DNA of 63,945 nucleotides from CAYVWB01 sp964455395 (GCA_964455395.1 CAYVWB010000019.1:1-63945); one strand, 5' to 3'. Shown: positions 9,298 through 17,964, counted from the first letter of the stretch. Numbers and translations are program-made. The notes: generated from the letters alone by a model not told the origin.

Positions 9298-9321
9298 AGA
9301 CGCCCCGCTCGCAGGGCGTCT
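9298..9321. repeat. Perfect 8-bp inverted repeat in the leader
   Basis: AGACGCCC (9298-9305) pairs with GGGCGTCT (9314-9321) around an 8-base loop. No T run follows, so it is not an intrinsic terminator on the plus strand; it could be an operator or a leader hairpin. Confidence 0.5.
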
Positions 9322-9471
9322 GGGCTGCAGGACGCATGGACCGCGGTGGCGGCAGGTCTTTTGCATGCAGATCCGGCGCATGACCACGGCTTCCCGCGAA
9401 CTGTCCCGGGCGTTCGTCTTGACGCACGCCCGTTGCGGGAAGAGGACCCTCAACACGCTTCGGGAGTCGGT

Positions 9472-10587
9472 ATGGCGTTTCGATTCATGCGTATTTCCGT
9501 CATTCAGGACTACGATATGTTCCGGCCCTTCCTGGCCACCCTCCCCGACGTGGACGCCATGTCGTACGAGGCCTTGCTGGAAGCGTTTCTCGCCAGACGC
9601 AACGCTTACAGCCACGGCCTGCAGCTGGAACTGGCCAGGCTGGGCTGCGAGACCATGGAGGTCGTGGCCAGCTTTCCCGAGTTGCAACGGAAATGGGCGG
9701 AGGCGAATGGCGCGTCATGGGGAAAGGAGACGTGGCGCTCGGATATCGTCGACGCGCAGATTCGTCATTTCAAGCCGGATGTCATCTTCAGTGACAACTT
9801 CGCGCAGCTGCCCAAGGCGTTGCTGGAAGACAGAAATCGTTATCCCTTCGTGCGCCTGTTGGCGGCGCAGCAGGGTTTCCCTATGTTTTTCGATGAATTG
9901 CGCAGCGCAGATGTCGTGTTTACCTGTTGTCCGAGCCTGAAAAGAATATTTCGGTTCAACGGCGTCAACGCCGAACACGTCAATTATTCCTTCGATCCCG
10001 GCGTGCTCCACGCGGCGCCGGACAAGACCGCGGCGCACGGGTTCGTTTTTTCGGGGCATTCAGGGTACGGCTTGAACTGGCACCACCGCACGCGCTACAC
10101 CCTGCTGCGATATCTGCTGGAGCACTCGGCGCTGGAATGTTGGCTCACGGAGCGGGACATGACACTGAACCCGCATATGGAAAGTCCATTGGCGGAACTC
10201 TTTCCGCACCGGGTGCAATCACCCGTGTTCGGTCTGGACATGTATCGGCTGTTTCGCAGCGCGCAGGTCGTCTTGAACATGCATACCGACGCGACATACG
10301 GCCACGCCGGCAACATGCGCCTCTATGAAGCCACGGGAGTCGGTGCATGTCTGTTGACGAATCATGCACTCAATATCCATGAGTTGTTCGAACCCGACGT
10401 CGAGGTCGTGACGTACCGCAGCGCTGAGGAGTGCGCGGAGAAAGCCGCCTGGTTGCTGGAACATCCCGAAACGTGTGAAGCCATAGGCGCGCGGGCGGCG
10501 CAGCGGGTGCAGCGCGAGCACCTGGCTTCGCATCGGGCGGCGCAACTCTTCGGTTTGCTGCGCGAGCGACTCGCGTCGCCGTCTTGA
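9472..10587 (+). CDS. Glycosyltransferase, CgeB-like GT-B fold
   Basis: The 371-residue protein matches the CgeB-type or glycosyl transferase 1-2 group: an N-terminal half with a Lys-Pro-Asp-Val-Ile-Phe strand, and a C-terminal nucleotide-sugar half with His-Ala-Gly-Asn-Met-Arg-Leu-Tyr-Glu-Ala (roughly residues 275-285), equivalent to the common R-x-F-E-x-x-A-C-G motif. A late His-Glu-Leu-Phe segment and the Cys-Ala-Glu-Lys-Ala helix are also typical. The ATG at 9472 follows GGGAG with five spacer bases; an in-frame ATG at 9487 is an alternative. It belongs to the plus-strand Maf group and probably adds one sugar of the surface or flagellar glycan. Donor and acceptor are unknown. Confidence 0.75.
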   Translation: MAFRFMRISVIQDYDMFRPFLATLPDVDAMSYEALLEAFLARRNAYSHGLQLELARLGCETMEVVASFPELQRKWAEANGASWGKETWRSDIVDAQIRHFKPDVIFSDNFAQLPKALLEDRNRYPFVRLLAAQQGFPMFFDELRSADVVFTCCPSLKRIFRFNGVNAEHVNYSFDPGVLHAAPDKTAAHGFVFSGHSGYGLNWHHRTRYTLLRYLLEHSALECWLTERDMTLNPHMESPLAELFPHRVQSPVFGLDMYRLFRSAQVVLNMHTDATYGHAGNMRLYEATGVGACLLTNHALNIHELFEPDVEVVTYRSAEECAEKAAWLLEHPETCEAIGARAAQRVQREHLASHRAAQLFGLLRERLASPS

Positions 10588-10666
10588 AGCCACTGACAAT
10601 CCGCTTCCAGACAAGGGACGCTTCACGGCGGAGTTCAATACCCGAGCCCCCCGGTGCGCCCGATGC

Positions 10667-10707
10667 GCTTGCTGGCGAACTGCCGCTGGCCGAGCACGCC
10701 AGCAAGC
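10667..10707. terminator. Long inverted repeat between convergent genes, possible bidirectional terminator
   Basis: GCTTGCTGGCG (10667-10677) is perfectly complementary to CGCCAGCAAGC (10697-10707) with a 19-base loop. It lies between the plus-strand glycosyltransferase and the end of the minus-strand GT2 gene. There is no T tract on either side, so efficiency as an intrinsic terminator is uncertain. Confidence 0.45.
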
Positions 10708-10860
10708 ATGGTGTGCGCGGGAACCGGATTACCCGAGGGAGAAGGCTGGCAAAGGATAGCGAGAGGGACGCTTCTGCACGACGAGCGCCAGCCAAGGCCC
10801 ATGCCGTATCCTCATGTGTGCAGAGGGTGCGGAGAATCTCGAAGAGAGTCGAACAGACTG

Positions 10861-11850
10861 CTACCCGTCGCGGGCGTCGCCTTGAGGTGCGATCTGCAGC
10901 GCTTCCCGAATGCGAGCCGCCTTTTCCGAATCGTCGTAAGCATACGCCTGTTCCCACATGGCTTCCCTGTACCGTTTGCAATCCTGATGTCGATACCAGA
11001 TGGGAAGTCCAGCCAAGAGCAGGGTTTCGATGTCCCACAAGTCTGGATTCATCATGACGAGCTTGTCCAGTTCGTCATTGAACATCAGCATGGCGCCGCT
11101 GCGGATGAAGTGGGGCAACACGTCGCGGTACGCGTCCGATTTCAGGTGGGCGAGAAGATTGCGCAACACTTGGGACTGCTGCGTCCAGTCGCGACGGTTC
11201 TTGGTGCCGTAGGCTGTGGCGTGGCGACGTCTCGCGGCGGCCGGGAAAGGGATGTGGCAGAGGCCGTGGCGAAAGGCCGTGACCAGGCCCAGGAACCAGT
11301 CGCAGTGCCATTTGAGGTCATCCAGATAGAATCCGGCTTCCTCCAGAGCCTTGCGGTTCATGAAGCTGGTGAAGGTGGGGACCCACCAGCCTTTGAGGGC
11401 TTCGGCGAATTGCTCCGGCGTGTAGTGGGCAGGCTCTGCGCTCCAGGCGCATTCGAAGTATTGGACTTGTCCGGAGTTGACGTCAGCCATGTAGAAATCG
11501 CCGCAGCAGACGCCCACGCCCGGGTGGGCGCGCAGCATCGCGTCTGCTTGGGCGAACCAGCCGGGGAGGACCACGTCGTCCGCGGGGAAGCCGAAGATGT
11601 AATCGCCGGTAGCCATGCGAAAGGCCGTGTTGCATGTGGGGACGGGGCCCTGGTTTTCGGGATTCGTGTGGAGCCGTATTTGCGGGTGGCGCGCCATCAA
11701 CCGTTCGATTTCCCGAACGCTGTCGTCCGTGGAGCCATCGTCGACGACGATGACTTCGTCCGGTGGACGCGTCTGGTGGAGGATGGACTCCAGCGCCAGG
11801 CCGATCCGGTCGCCATGGTTGTAGTTGGGCATGATTACCGAAAGCTTCAT
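10861..11850 (-). CDS. Glycosyltransferase family 2
   Basis: A 329-residue GT-A enzyme. The N-terminal strand Ser-Val-Ile-Met-Pro-Asn-Tyr-Asn-His is followed by the nucleotide-binding Val-Asp-Asp-Gly-Ser (36-40) and a metal-binding Asp-Asp pair at 92-93 (Phe-Pro-Ala-Asp-Asp). The C-terminal third is helical and specific to the subgroup. The ATG follows AGGAGG, and the upstream methyltransferase stop overlaps the start by four bases. It is the last gene of a minus-strand run that begins near 19.4 kb, so it probably acts late, adding a sugar made or modified by its neighbours. Confidence 0.85.
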   Translation of the reverse strand: MKLSVIMPNYNHGDRIGLALESILHQTRPPDEVIVVDDGSTDDSVREIERLMARHPQIRLHTNPENQGPVPTCNTAFRMATGDYIFGFPADDVVLPGWFAQADAMLRAHPGVGVCCGDFYMADVNSGQVQYFECAWSAEPAHYTPEQFAEALKGWWVPTFTSFMNRKALEEAGFYLDDLKWHCDWFLGLVTAFRHGLCHIPFPAAARRRHATAYGTKNRRDWTQQSQVLRNLLAHLKSDAYRDVLPHFIRSGAMLMFNDELDKLVMMNPDLWDIETLLLAGLPIWYRHQDCKRYREAMWEQAYAYDDSEKAARIREALQIAPQGDARDG

Positions 11851-12536
11851 GAGGCCTCCTGCACGCCACAACCAAGCGCCAGCAGATAGTGGGCCATGGG
11901 CAGAAAGCCCGTGTGGACTACTTCGTCGTTGGCGGCAAAAAGGAAGACGTGTCTGAAATGGCGCTGCATGGCCTGGCGCAACTGTTCGCCATCATAGCAG
12001 TTCACGTGCCCCCGACGCGAAATGGCCGAAGCGTGCTGCTGCGCATGAATGTTGGGTGTGCCGATGATGGCCACGCCGTAGGGAGTGAGCGAAGCCGCCG
12101 CTTTGGCCAGGAACGCGTCTGCGTGGGAAGGGGGGATGTGTTCGATGACGTCGAAACTTGTCAAGGCGTCGAAGGGGTCTCCCTCCATGGTCATGAAGTC
12201 CTGACAGACGAAACGGACGATCGGTTCGGTGAACGCTGCTTGCGCTTCCCGTATGGCTTGGCTGTCCGAGTCCACCCCCAGGGCGCGTCCACATTCCCTG
12301 GCCAGGAGCCACGCGCCAAGGCCGTCGGCGCAGCCCACGTCCAGTACGTGTTTGCCTCCACCGATCAGCTTGGCGGCGAATTTGTAGTACGCCATGGCGT
12401 GCAGCAGCCGACGGGGGCTGCGGCGCAGCCAGTAGGAGAGATGCGAGCCCGCGCGCAGGCTGTCGGCCCCCATGTGCTCGCGGACGTCCCGCCATCTGGC
12501 GGCGCCGCAATCGTTTCCTTTTTCGCAGTCGCTCAC
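11847..12536 (-). CDS. SAM-dependent methyltransferase (first of a duplicated pair)
   Basis: A class I methyltransferase of 229 residues with motif I Val-Leu-Asp-Val-Gly-Cys-Ala-Asp-Gly at 64-72 and an acidic SAM-ribose strand (Gly-Val-Asp-Ser, 87-90). I prefer GTG at 12536: it overlaps the upstream stop as GTGA and has GGGAG upstream. The C-terminal half, from Gly-Thr-Pro-Asn-Ile-His onward, is strikingly similar to the next gene (12533-13216), so the two arose by tandem duplication. It probably methylates a sugar hydroxyl or carboxyl; the exact target cannot be inferred. Confidence 0.8.
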   Translation of the reverse strand: MSDCEKGNDCGAARWRDVREHMGADSLRAGSHLSYWLRRSPRRLLHAMAYYKFAAKLIGGGKHVLDVGCADGLGAWLLARECGRALGVDSDSQAIREAQAAFTEPIVRFVCQDFMTMEGDPFDALTSFDVIEHIPPSHADAFLAKAAASLTPYGVAIIGTPNIHAQQHASAISRRGHVNCYDGEQLRQAMQRHFRHVFLFAANDEVVHTGFLPMAHYLLALGCGVQEAS

Positions 12537-13216
12537 AGGAGCTGCTCCCGCTTGTTGCACCCCAGCGCGATGAGGAAATGCGCCATGGGGCTGAAGCCTG
12601 TATGGACGAGCTCGTCGTTCATGGAGAAGAGGAAGGCGTTGTGGCAGATCCTGCGCATTCGATCGAGCAGGCGCGCGGCGTCGAAGAGATTCACATGGCC
12701 CATGCGGCTGGCTTCCGAGGCGTGTTGCTCGGCGTGGATGTTGGGTGTGCCGATGACGGCCACGCCGTCCTCCGCCATGTTCGCATGGACGCAGTGGAAG
12801 AAGCGGCGTTCCTCATGGGGGTTGATGTGCTCCACCACATCCATGCTCACCACGGCCTGGAACGCGCCGTAAGCGGCGCCAAGAAAGTTCTCGCATACGA
12901 AGCGGAATTTCGGTTCGCGCCACGTGCGTCGGGCGTCTTCGATGGCGGCGCTGTCCATGTCCACGCCCAGATACTCGGTGGCGAACTCGCCGAGGAAAGG
13001 CGCGCCGAGGCCTTCGCTGCATCCCAGCTCCAGCACGGCGCCGCCTTGGGGGGCCATCTTCGCGGCGAACTTGTATCGCGAAAGTACGAATGCCAAGCGC
13101 TTTGGATCGTTGCGAATGTTGAAGGCCCAGTGCGCGCCGAAGGTGACGCGCTCTTCCGGGAATTCCCGGCGCACTGCGTCCCAGTCATTAGGGGAGGGAG
13201 TGGCGTCGTGCGACAT
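12533..13216 (-). CDS. SAM-dependent methyltransferase (second of a duplicated pair)
   Basis: A 227-residue class I methyltransferase with motif I Val-Leu-Glu-Leu-Gly-Cys-Ser-Glu-Gly at 61-69 and Gly-Val-Asp-Met at 84-87. It shares with its neighbour the segments Ile-Gly-Thr-Pro-Asn-Ile-His-Ala, Gly-His-Val-Asn, Asn-Asp-Glu and Pro-Met-Ala-His near the C-terminus. Its ATG overlaps the stop of the upstream kinase/nucleotidyltransferase gene (TAATG), implying coupling. The pairing suggests methylation at two positions or on two related sugars. Confidence 0.8.
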   Translation of the reverse strand: MSHDATPSPNDWDAVRREFPEERVTFGAHWAFNIRNDPKRLAFVLSRYKFAAKMAPQGGAVLELGCSEGLGAPFLGEFATEYLGVDMDSAAIEDARRTWREPKFRFVCENFLGAAYGAFQAVVSMDVVEHINPHEERRFFHCVHANMAEDGVAVIGTPNIHAEQHASEASRMGHVNLFDAARLLDRMRRICHNAFLFSMNDELVHTGFSPMAHFLIALGCNKREQLL

Positions 13217-14733
13217 TATTTCATGAGGGCGGTGGCGAAGGCTTCCACCTGTTTGCGGCGTAGCGCCTGTTTGTTGCCGACCTCGCCCACGGCGAGCGAG
13301 CCCGCGATGTTCCCCAGGAAGCCGATGAGTTCGGGATGTATGTCGAGGCAGGCAGCCAAAGCAGTGACGGAGAGGAACGCGTCGCCAGCGCCGACTACGT
13401 CCACCACAAGCCCGCCAAACGCCGGCACGCGACAAAAATGATCGGGAGCGCCCCAGACATCGCAGCCGTGTCGGCCGTGGGTCACGGCGAGGGCTCTGGT
13501 CTGCAGCCGTTCGCCCAGTTCCGCGATGGCGCGGCGGTCCGCTGCGCCGTTCAGGCGGCGGTCCAGTCGCAGTTCATGATCCGCCAGGGAGACATAGTCC
13601 GCTCTGGGGTACTTGGAAATGGTGTGGAAACCGCGGTTGCCAGCGTTGGCTTGCGTGTTCACGGCAAGGAACGGCGCTGCGCGAACGAGCAGCTCCACTA
13701 CTTGCCCGCTGATTGCGCCATGCCCGTAGTCCGCCACGATAACGGCGTCGTAGTCGGCCAAAGTCGCTTCCAGATTCGCGAGCATGCGTGCGTGCTCTTC
13801 GGCGCACAAACCGGCGTCGTCCATATCGTACACTTCCAGCAGCTTGTTCAAGGAAGCGGTGTCGATGAAACGACGTTTGACGATGGTCGGCGCATTGTTC
13901 TGGATGAAGAACGAGGGGGTGACGTTCGGAGCCAGGCATTTCCGCAGAAAGGCTTCATGGGAATCGCGTTCGCCAATGACGCACGCCAGATCCACGGAGT
14001 GCGCAAATCCCGCCACGTGATTTGCGACAGCAGCCACGCCGCCGGCGAAGCGATCCAAAGAGCGGTATTGCAACGCAAGGACAGGGTCCTTGGAGGACTT
14101 GCCGATGGCTTCCCCATAGAGATACTCGTCCACGATGACGTCGCCGAGCACCAGCACGCGCAAGCCCGCCATGGCCTCGAGAGTTTGGGACAGCGCCTCC
14201 AGACTGTGGCGCTGGCGAAACACAGTCATGTATTCCTGCTGTTCCTTGGGCAAATCGGAAAGGAAGCGGTTGATGAGGTTGCTGGAGCTGAACACAAGGT
14301 CTTCGGTGAACACCAGGGAGGCGCCCACCTCTTCCACAACCGCCGCCTCCGGGCCGATCTTTCCCACACGGCAGGAGTCCATGTCCTTGAACTCCGAACC
14401 TTTGGCGTAGACGTCCGGCCGCAGGAGGCGCAACGTTTCCTGCGCCGTGGGCCACTTGTTCAACGCCACGTAATCGATCACCTGGAGCGACGCCAGGCCT
14501 TCGGCGCGCAAGCTCTCGTGAAACGCGGGCCGGCCGGGGCCTTTGTCCACGAAGCGGTCCGGGGTGAGTGTGGCCACCAGGATGTCGCCATGCTCCTTGG
14601 CTCGTTCGAAGTGGCGTATGTGGCCGATGTGCAGCAAGTCGAAGACGCCATGACAAAGCACTACCCGTTTGTCGCCGCGCTGTTGGAGTTCGGCCGCCAG
14701 TTCATGGATATCGTAAATTTTTCGAGCAAGCAT
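13216..14733 (-). CDS. Heptose-type bifunctional nucleotidyltransferase/PfkB kinase, domain order reversed relative to HldE
   Basis: The 505-residue protein joins a cytidylyltransferase-fold domain (about 1-150; His35-Ile-Gly-His38 nucleotide motif) to a PfkB/ribokinase domain (about 185-505; Gly448-Ala-Gly-Asp451 with the catalytic Asp). In classical HldE/RfaE, which makes ADP-D-glycero-beta-D-manno-heptose, the kinase comes first and the transferase second; here the order is inverted. The same two activities, phosphorylation at C1 and nucleotidyl transfer, are expected, but the sugar and nucleotide are unproven. It sits in the minus-strand unit with two radical-SAM genes upstream and methyltransferases downstream. 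Confidence 0.8.
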   Translation of the reverse strand: MLARKIYDIHELAAELQQRGDKRVVLCHGVFDLLHIGHIRHFERAKEHGDILVATLTPDRFVDKGPGRPAFHESLRAEGLASLQVIDYVALNKWPTAQETLRLLRPDVYAKGSEFKDMDSCRVGKIGPEAAVVEEVGASLVFTEDLVFSSSNLINRFLSDLPKEQQEYMTVFRQRHSLEALSQTLEAMAGLRVLVLGDVIVDEYLYGEAIGKSSKDPVLALQYRSLDRFAGGVAAVANHVAGFAHSVDLACVIGERDSHEAFLRKCLAPNVTPSFFIQNNAPTIVKRRFIDTASLNKLLEVYDMDDAGLCAEEHARMLANLEATLADYDAVIVADYGHGAISGQVVELLVRAAPFLAVNTQANAGNRGFHTISKYPRADYVSLADHELRLDRRLNGAADRRAIAELGERLQTRALAVTHGRHGCDVWGAPDHFCRVPAFGGLVVDVVGAGDAFLSVTALAACLDIHPELIGFLGNIAGSLAVGEVGNKQALRRKQVEAFATALMK

Positions 14734-14745
14734 ACGCTCGGTCCT

Positions 14746-16485
14746 TTAGGCTGTATGGGCGAAGAGGCTGTGCCTTCGTATCTTGTCCTGGAACAAGTGC
14801 GCCAATTGCATGGCGATCTGCTTCTCGAATCCCTGGGTGAGGACGACCACGTCCTCGGCATGGCGCGGGATGGTTGTCGGATTGATGATCGGCTTGCCCA
14901 GAAACGTGGAGCCCCATCGGCTGGCGTCGTTGTCTGCGAAAGCCACCATGTCCAAATCGCGCAGCGGGCTGGATTGCAGAATGACCTTGGAAGCGCCGCC
15001 TGCCCCGAAACCCACAACGCGACGCCCCGCAAGCGACTCGGCCAGGCGTTTCAACCTGCGCTCCACGGCTTCCGGCCAGAAGGGCGGGTACAACGGGGTC
15101 GCATCCGGCCGCGCCTCGGCCAGCGCCGATTCATAGCGGGCCAGATCGTGCGTGAAGCAGCCCAGCACCACGGGGCCGGCGGTGTGCGGCAGTTCGCTGG
15201 CCGGAGCAAGCGGATACCCACAATAGTCGCCCGGTTGTGAAACGTGCTCCACCACGCGCTCCAAGCCTTCCAGACGTGGGGTATTGAGCAGGAAATACAT
15301 CATCGCGTCTGAAGTGCCGTACATCGTGAATGGGCGTCCCGCGAGCGTGCGTTCCAGAAAAGCGCGGATATTCCGAAACAGTTCGGGGTGACCGATGGAT
15401 CTCGAGGTGATCTTTCCATCGAGCAACCCCCGCAGTTGATCACGCAGCCGCGCAAGGTGATCGCGCGTTGTGGGGAATGCGGTTTCGGCGGCGCGCATGG
15501 CTTCCTCGAAGTGGGTCTCCCACGCCACGTCATGCAACAGCTGGGGGAAAGTGAAGATGTTCTCTTCCAGAAAGTTGCCGCGCACAGGGGTGAAGTTGAC
15601 ATCGAAGTCCAGGGTTTCGGCCAACCGGATGAGTCGGGACATGCTGGAGAGCGAGCGCCGCATGATGACGCAATCCAGTGAAACGCGCCAGCCGGGCCGG
15701 TCCGCCTTGGCGGCGGCGATCAACTGCAGGTTTTCCAACATGCGGGGCCAGCTTGCGCCTACGCGGATGGCCTCGTAGTCCTCCCCCCAGGCGTCTACGC
15801 TGATGCGCAGGTCCAACTGCTCCACGTGTTGGAGGACAGGTGACGCGCTGTGCAGAAGCTGGCCGTTGGTGGCGAAGCTCAGCTCTGTTCCCTGGACGTC
15901 CTCTTGCACGAAATACTCGAAAAACTCGCGGGTGTCAGGCGTGAAGAGGGGTTCGCCCCCAGCAAAATAGAGACTGCCCACATGTCCCCAGCCGATGTCC
16001 CTCAACAGTGTTTTCAGACTGGGGAACGAGACCTCGCTGCGTAGCGCCGTCGGGACCTTGGGACGGCCTTGGTCGCACATGATGCAACGCAAGTTGCAGT
16101 CCGAAGCGCTGTTGAAATGCAAGCGCAACGGGAACTCGTCCACCACGATCTTTCCCGCCAGGAACGCTTCCATCAGGCCTGCGCGCTGGCTGGCGAAGGC
16201 CATGGACGTCTTGTGGGGGTAGTGTGGGATGGAGGCTTCGCGGACTGCTCCGCAGGGGTCTTTTTGATTCGTGCAATGCTCGCAGGGAGAGCCGCTCACA
16301 TCGCCTGTGGCGAGCTGACGGCGCAGGCGCTGCATCTCAGGACTGTTGAAGAGCGTCATGAGGGCTTCGCCTGTTTCGATCGTCGTATCGCCGTACAGGT
16401 TGTGCATGCGATAATACGCGCAGGGGCCGTACGTATTCCTGTTGTAGAGGAAATAGTACCAGGGGAGGCTGCATCTGCTGGGCAT
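14746..16485 (-). CDS. Radical-SAM protein with N-terminal SPASM-like cysteines and C-terminal Rossmann domain
   Basis: This 579-residue protein has three parts. Residues 1-80 contain Cys5, Cys22, Cys68, Cys71 and Cys78 around an Asn-Ser-Pro-Glu-Met-Gln-Arg-Leu-Arg segment, which resembles a SPASM auxiliary-cluster module placed before, not after, the core. The radical-SAM core carries Cys130-x3-Cys134-x2-Cys137 and a Gly-Gly-Glu-Pro-Leu motif. Residues 490-579 form a small Rossmann unit (Gly-Phe-Gly-Ala-Gly-Gly, Ala-Asp-Asn-Asp, Lys-Pro-Ile) of the type appended to sugar methyltransferases and FkbM-like enzymes. Substrate unknown; a sugar nucleotide is likely from context. Start chosen 11 bases after the previous stop. 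Confidence 0.8.
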   Translation of the reverse strand: MPSRCSLPWYYFLYNRNTYGPCAYYRMHNLYGDTTIETGEALMTLFNSPEMQRLRRQLATGDVSGSPCEHCTNQKDPCGAVREASIPHYPHKTSMAFASQRAGLMEAFLAGKIVVDEFPLRLHFNSASDCNLRCIMCDQGRPKVPTALRSEVSFPSLKTLLRDIGWGHVGSLYFAGGEPLFTPDTREFFEYFVQEDVQGTELSFATNGQLLHSASPVLQHVEQLDLRISVDAWGEDYEAIRVGASWPRMLENLQLIAAAKADRPGWRVSLDCVIMRRSLSSMSRLIRLAETLDFDVNFTPVRGNFLEENIFTFPQLLHDVAWETHFEEAMRAAETAFPTTRDHLARLRDQLRGLLDGKITSRSIGHPELFRNIRAFLERTLAGRPFTMYGTSDAMMYFLLNTPRLEGLERVVEHVSQPGDYCGYPLAPASELPHTAGPVVLGCFTHDLARYESALAEARPDATPLYPPFWPEAVERRLKRLAESLAGRRVVGFGAGGASKVILQSSPLRDLDMVAFADNDASRWGSTFLGKPIINPTTIPRHAEDVVVLTQGFEKQIAMQLAHLFQDKIRRHSLFAHTA

Positions 16486-16496
16486 GGGCGCGCCTG

Positions 16497-17960
16497 TCAC
16501 AGGGGTGATGTCATGGTGTAGGTTCCCCTGCACTCCTGGCATAGGCGGCGCTGCAAGGCGTGGGTCGCGCCTTGCTCCAGAAGCGTGGCGAAACGGTCGC
16601 TTGTCACGATGCCGTGGAGGCCGCCGGGGTCGTGGACGGAGCCCATGCGATGCGCGCGGCGACCCTTTTCCTCCAGGGGGATGGTGCAGCAGGGGAACAC
16701 CTCGCCGTTGTACGCCACGAGTGGGCGCATGTCCTCGCAACTGGTGGTCGAGGCAGGATGGTGGACGAATTCCGTGGGAGCGCCAAGGCGGCGCATCACA
16801 TCCGGGGTGGAGAGGTGGAGCTCGGTCAAGTAGATGTGCACGCCGGGCAAGCAGTCGGTCAGCTCAGTTTGATACCCTTTGTCCACGAGGGTGCGCAAGG
16901 CTTCACGGAAGTCGTGCATGGTAACGGAAAGCAGGCGTCCATGGGTGCGGGCCACAGCGCTGAAGGCGTCGAGGATCTGCTGGAAACGGGCCTCCGCGTG
17001 GCGGGTGTCTTCCTGCACCCCCTGCAGGCCCCACACGCGTGTAGAGAGCCAAGCGGGCTCGGAATACATGAGCCGCAGCACGAGAGGAGCCTCGTGACAG
17101 CGCGCCTGGTGGCGTTCCACGACATGCATGATCTGGGTGAAGTATGCATCGTACGATACATCGCCTGCGCTTCGTCTGTGCCCATAAGAGGCTTCGGACA
17201 AGGTCTGCAGGCTGATGGAGATTCGCGAAGCGCCGGCGTTGATGAGGGCGTCCAGCATGTCCGGCGTGAGCATGAGGCCATTGGTGCAGAGAGAAACCTT
17301 GGAGCCGGCCTCAGCCAGGCGGCGTACGATGGCGAGGATGCGGGGATGACGGAGGGGTTCGCCCATGCCGGTGATCTCCACCCAGTCTGCAAGGCGATGC
17401 TGTTCCAAGTGGCTGACCACCGCTTCCACGGTCGCTTCATCCATGCAGCCCGAGCGGTCATCCATCAAGCGATGGCCGCAGAAGTCGCACTGCATGTCGC
17501 AGAAGCGGCTGGGCTCCACGGCCATGGTCAGGAAGCGTCCGGCTTCGCCACGCGCGTGGAGCTGCGCTCGCACGGCCTCTTTGGTGACGACAGCGGCGCG
17601 TGCACGCCATTGCAGCGGCAGGTTGGCCAGAATCGCTTCGACATGGTGCGAAGCGACAAGGATGAGATCCGGATCGAAAGCCTCGAGGGCCTCGGGGAGG
17701 ATGACCTGCAGCCCCGCCGTTTCCCCGGCTGCATGGGAATCCACGAAGCAAAGGGGGGTGATGTCCGGGCGTGTTTCCCGCATGTGGGCGAGGACGTCTT
17801 GCCCGCGGCCGCCTCGTCCGTAAATGGCGACGCGAGCATTCGCCGGCGTTTGCGCCAAGTGGCGTATGGAACAGGGCTGTTCGGGCTGTTCTGCTTCTTC
17901 CCTCGCGCCTGCCACCGCGGGAGCGTCTTCACGGTCCATGGCGCTTCGCATAATATCCAT
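16497..17960 (-). CDS. Radical-SAM/SPASM protein with N-terminal Rossmann domain
   Basis: A 487-residue protein. Residues 42-125 are a Rossmann-like unit (Tyr-Gly-Arg-Gly-Gly-Arg-Gly at 47-53, Phe-Val-Asp-Ser-His) related in pattern to the C-terminal unit of the next gene. The radical-SAM core has Cys154-x3-Cys158-x2-Cys161 and Gly-Met-Gly-Glu-Pro-Leu. The C-terminus has SPASM-type cysteines (a single Cys, then Pro-Cys-Cys, then Cys-x-x-Cys). A GAGGTGAT ribosome site precedes ATG 17960 and overlaps the stop of the upstream gene. Predicted cytoplasmic and oxygen-sensitive; reaction unknown. Confidence 0.82.
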   Translation of the reverse strand: MDIMRSAMDREDAPAVAGAREEAEQPEQPCSIRHLAQTPANARVAIYGRGGRGQDVLAHMRETRPDITPLCFVDSHAAGETAGLQVILPEALEAFDPDLILVASHHVEAILANLPLQWRARAAVVTKEAVRAQLHARGEAGRFLTMAVEPSRFCDMQCDFCGHRLMDDRSGCMDEATVEAVVSHLEQHRLADWVEITGMGEPLRHPRILAIVRRLAEAGSKVSLCTNGLMLTPDMLDALINAGASRISISLQTLSEASYGHRRSAGDVSYDAYFTQIMHVVERHQARCHEAPLVLRLMYSEPAWLSTRVWGLQGVQEDTRHAEARFQQILDAFSAVARTHGRLLSVTMHDFREALRTLVDKGYQTELTDCLPGVHIYLTELHLSTPDVMRRLGAPTEFVHHPASTTSCEDMRPLVAYNGEVFPCCTIPLEEKGRRAHRMGSVHDPGGLHGIVTSDRFATLLEQGATHALQRRLCQECRGTYTMTSPL

Positions 17961-17964
17961 ATAA

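Larger units (their letters stand above)
9045..9471. other. Leader region upstream of the glycosyltransferase
   Basis: This 427-bp gap holds no gene I can support. It contains a sigma-70-like promoter (9234-9261) and a small perfect hairpin (9298-9321), which would place a leader of about 200 bases before the glycosyltransferase start. Confidence 0.5.
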
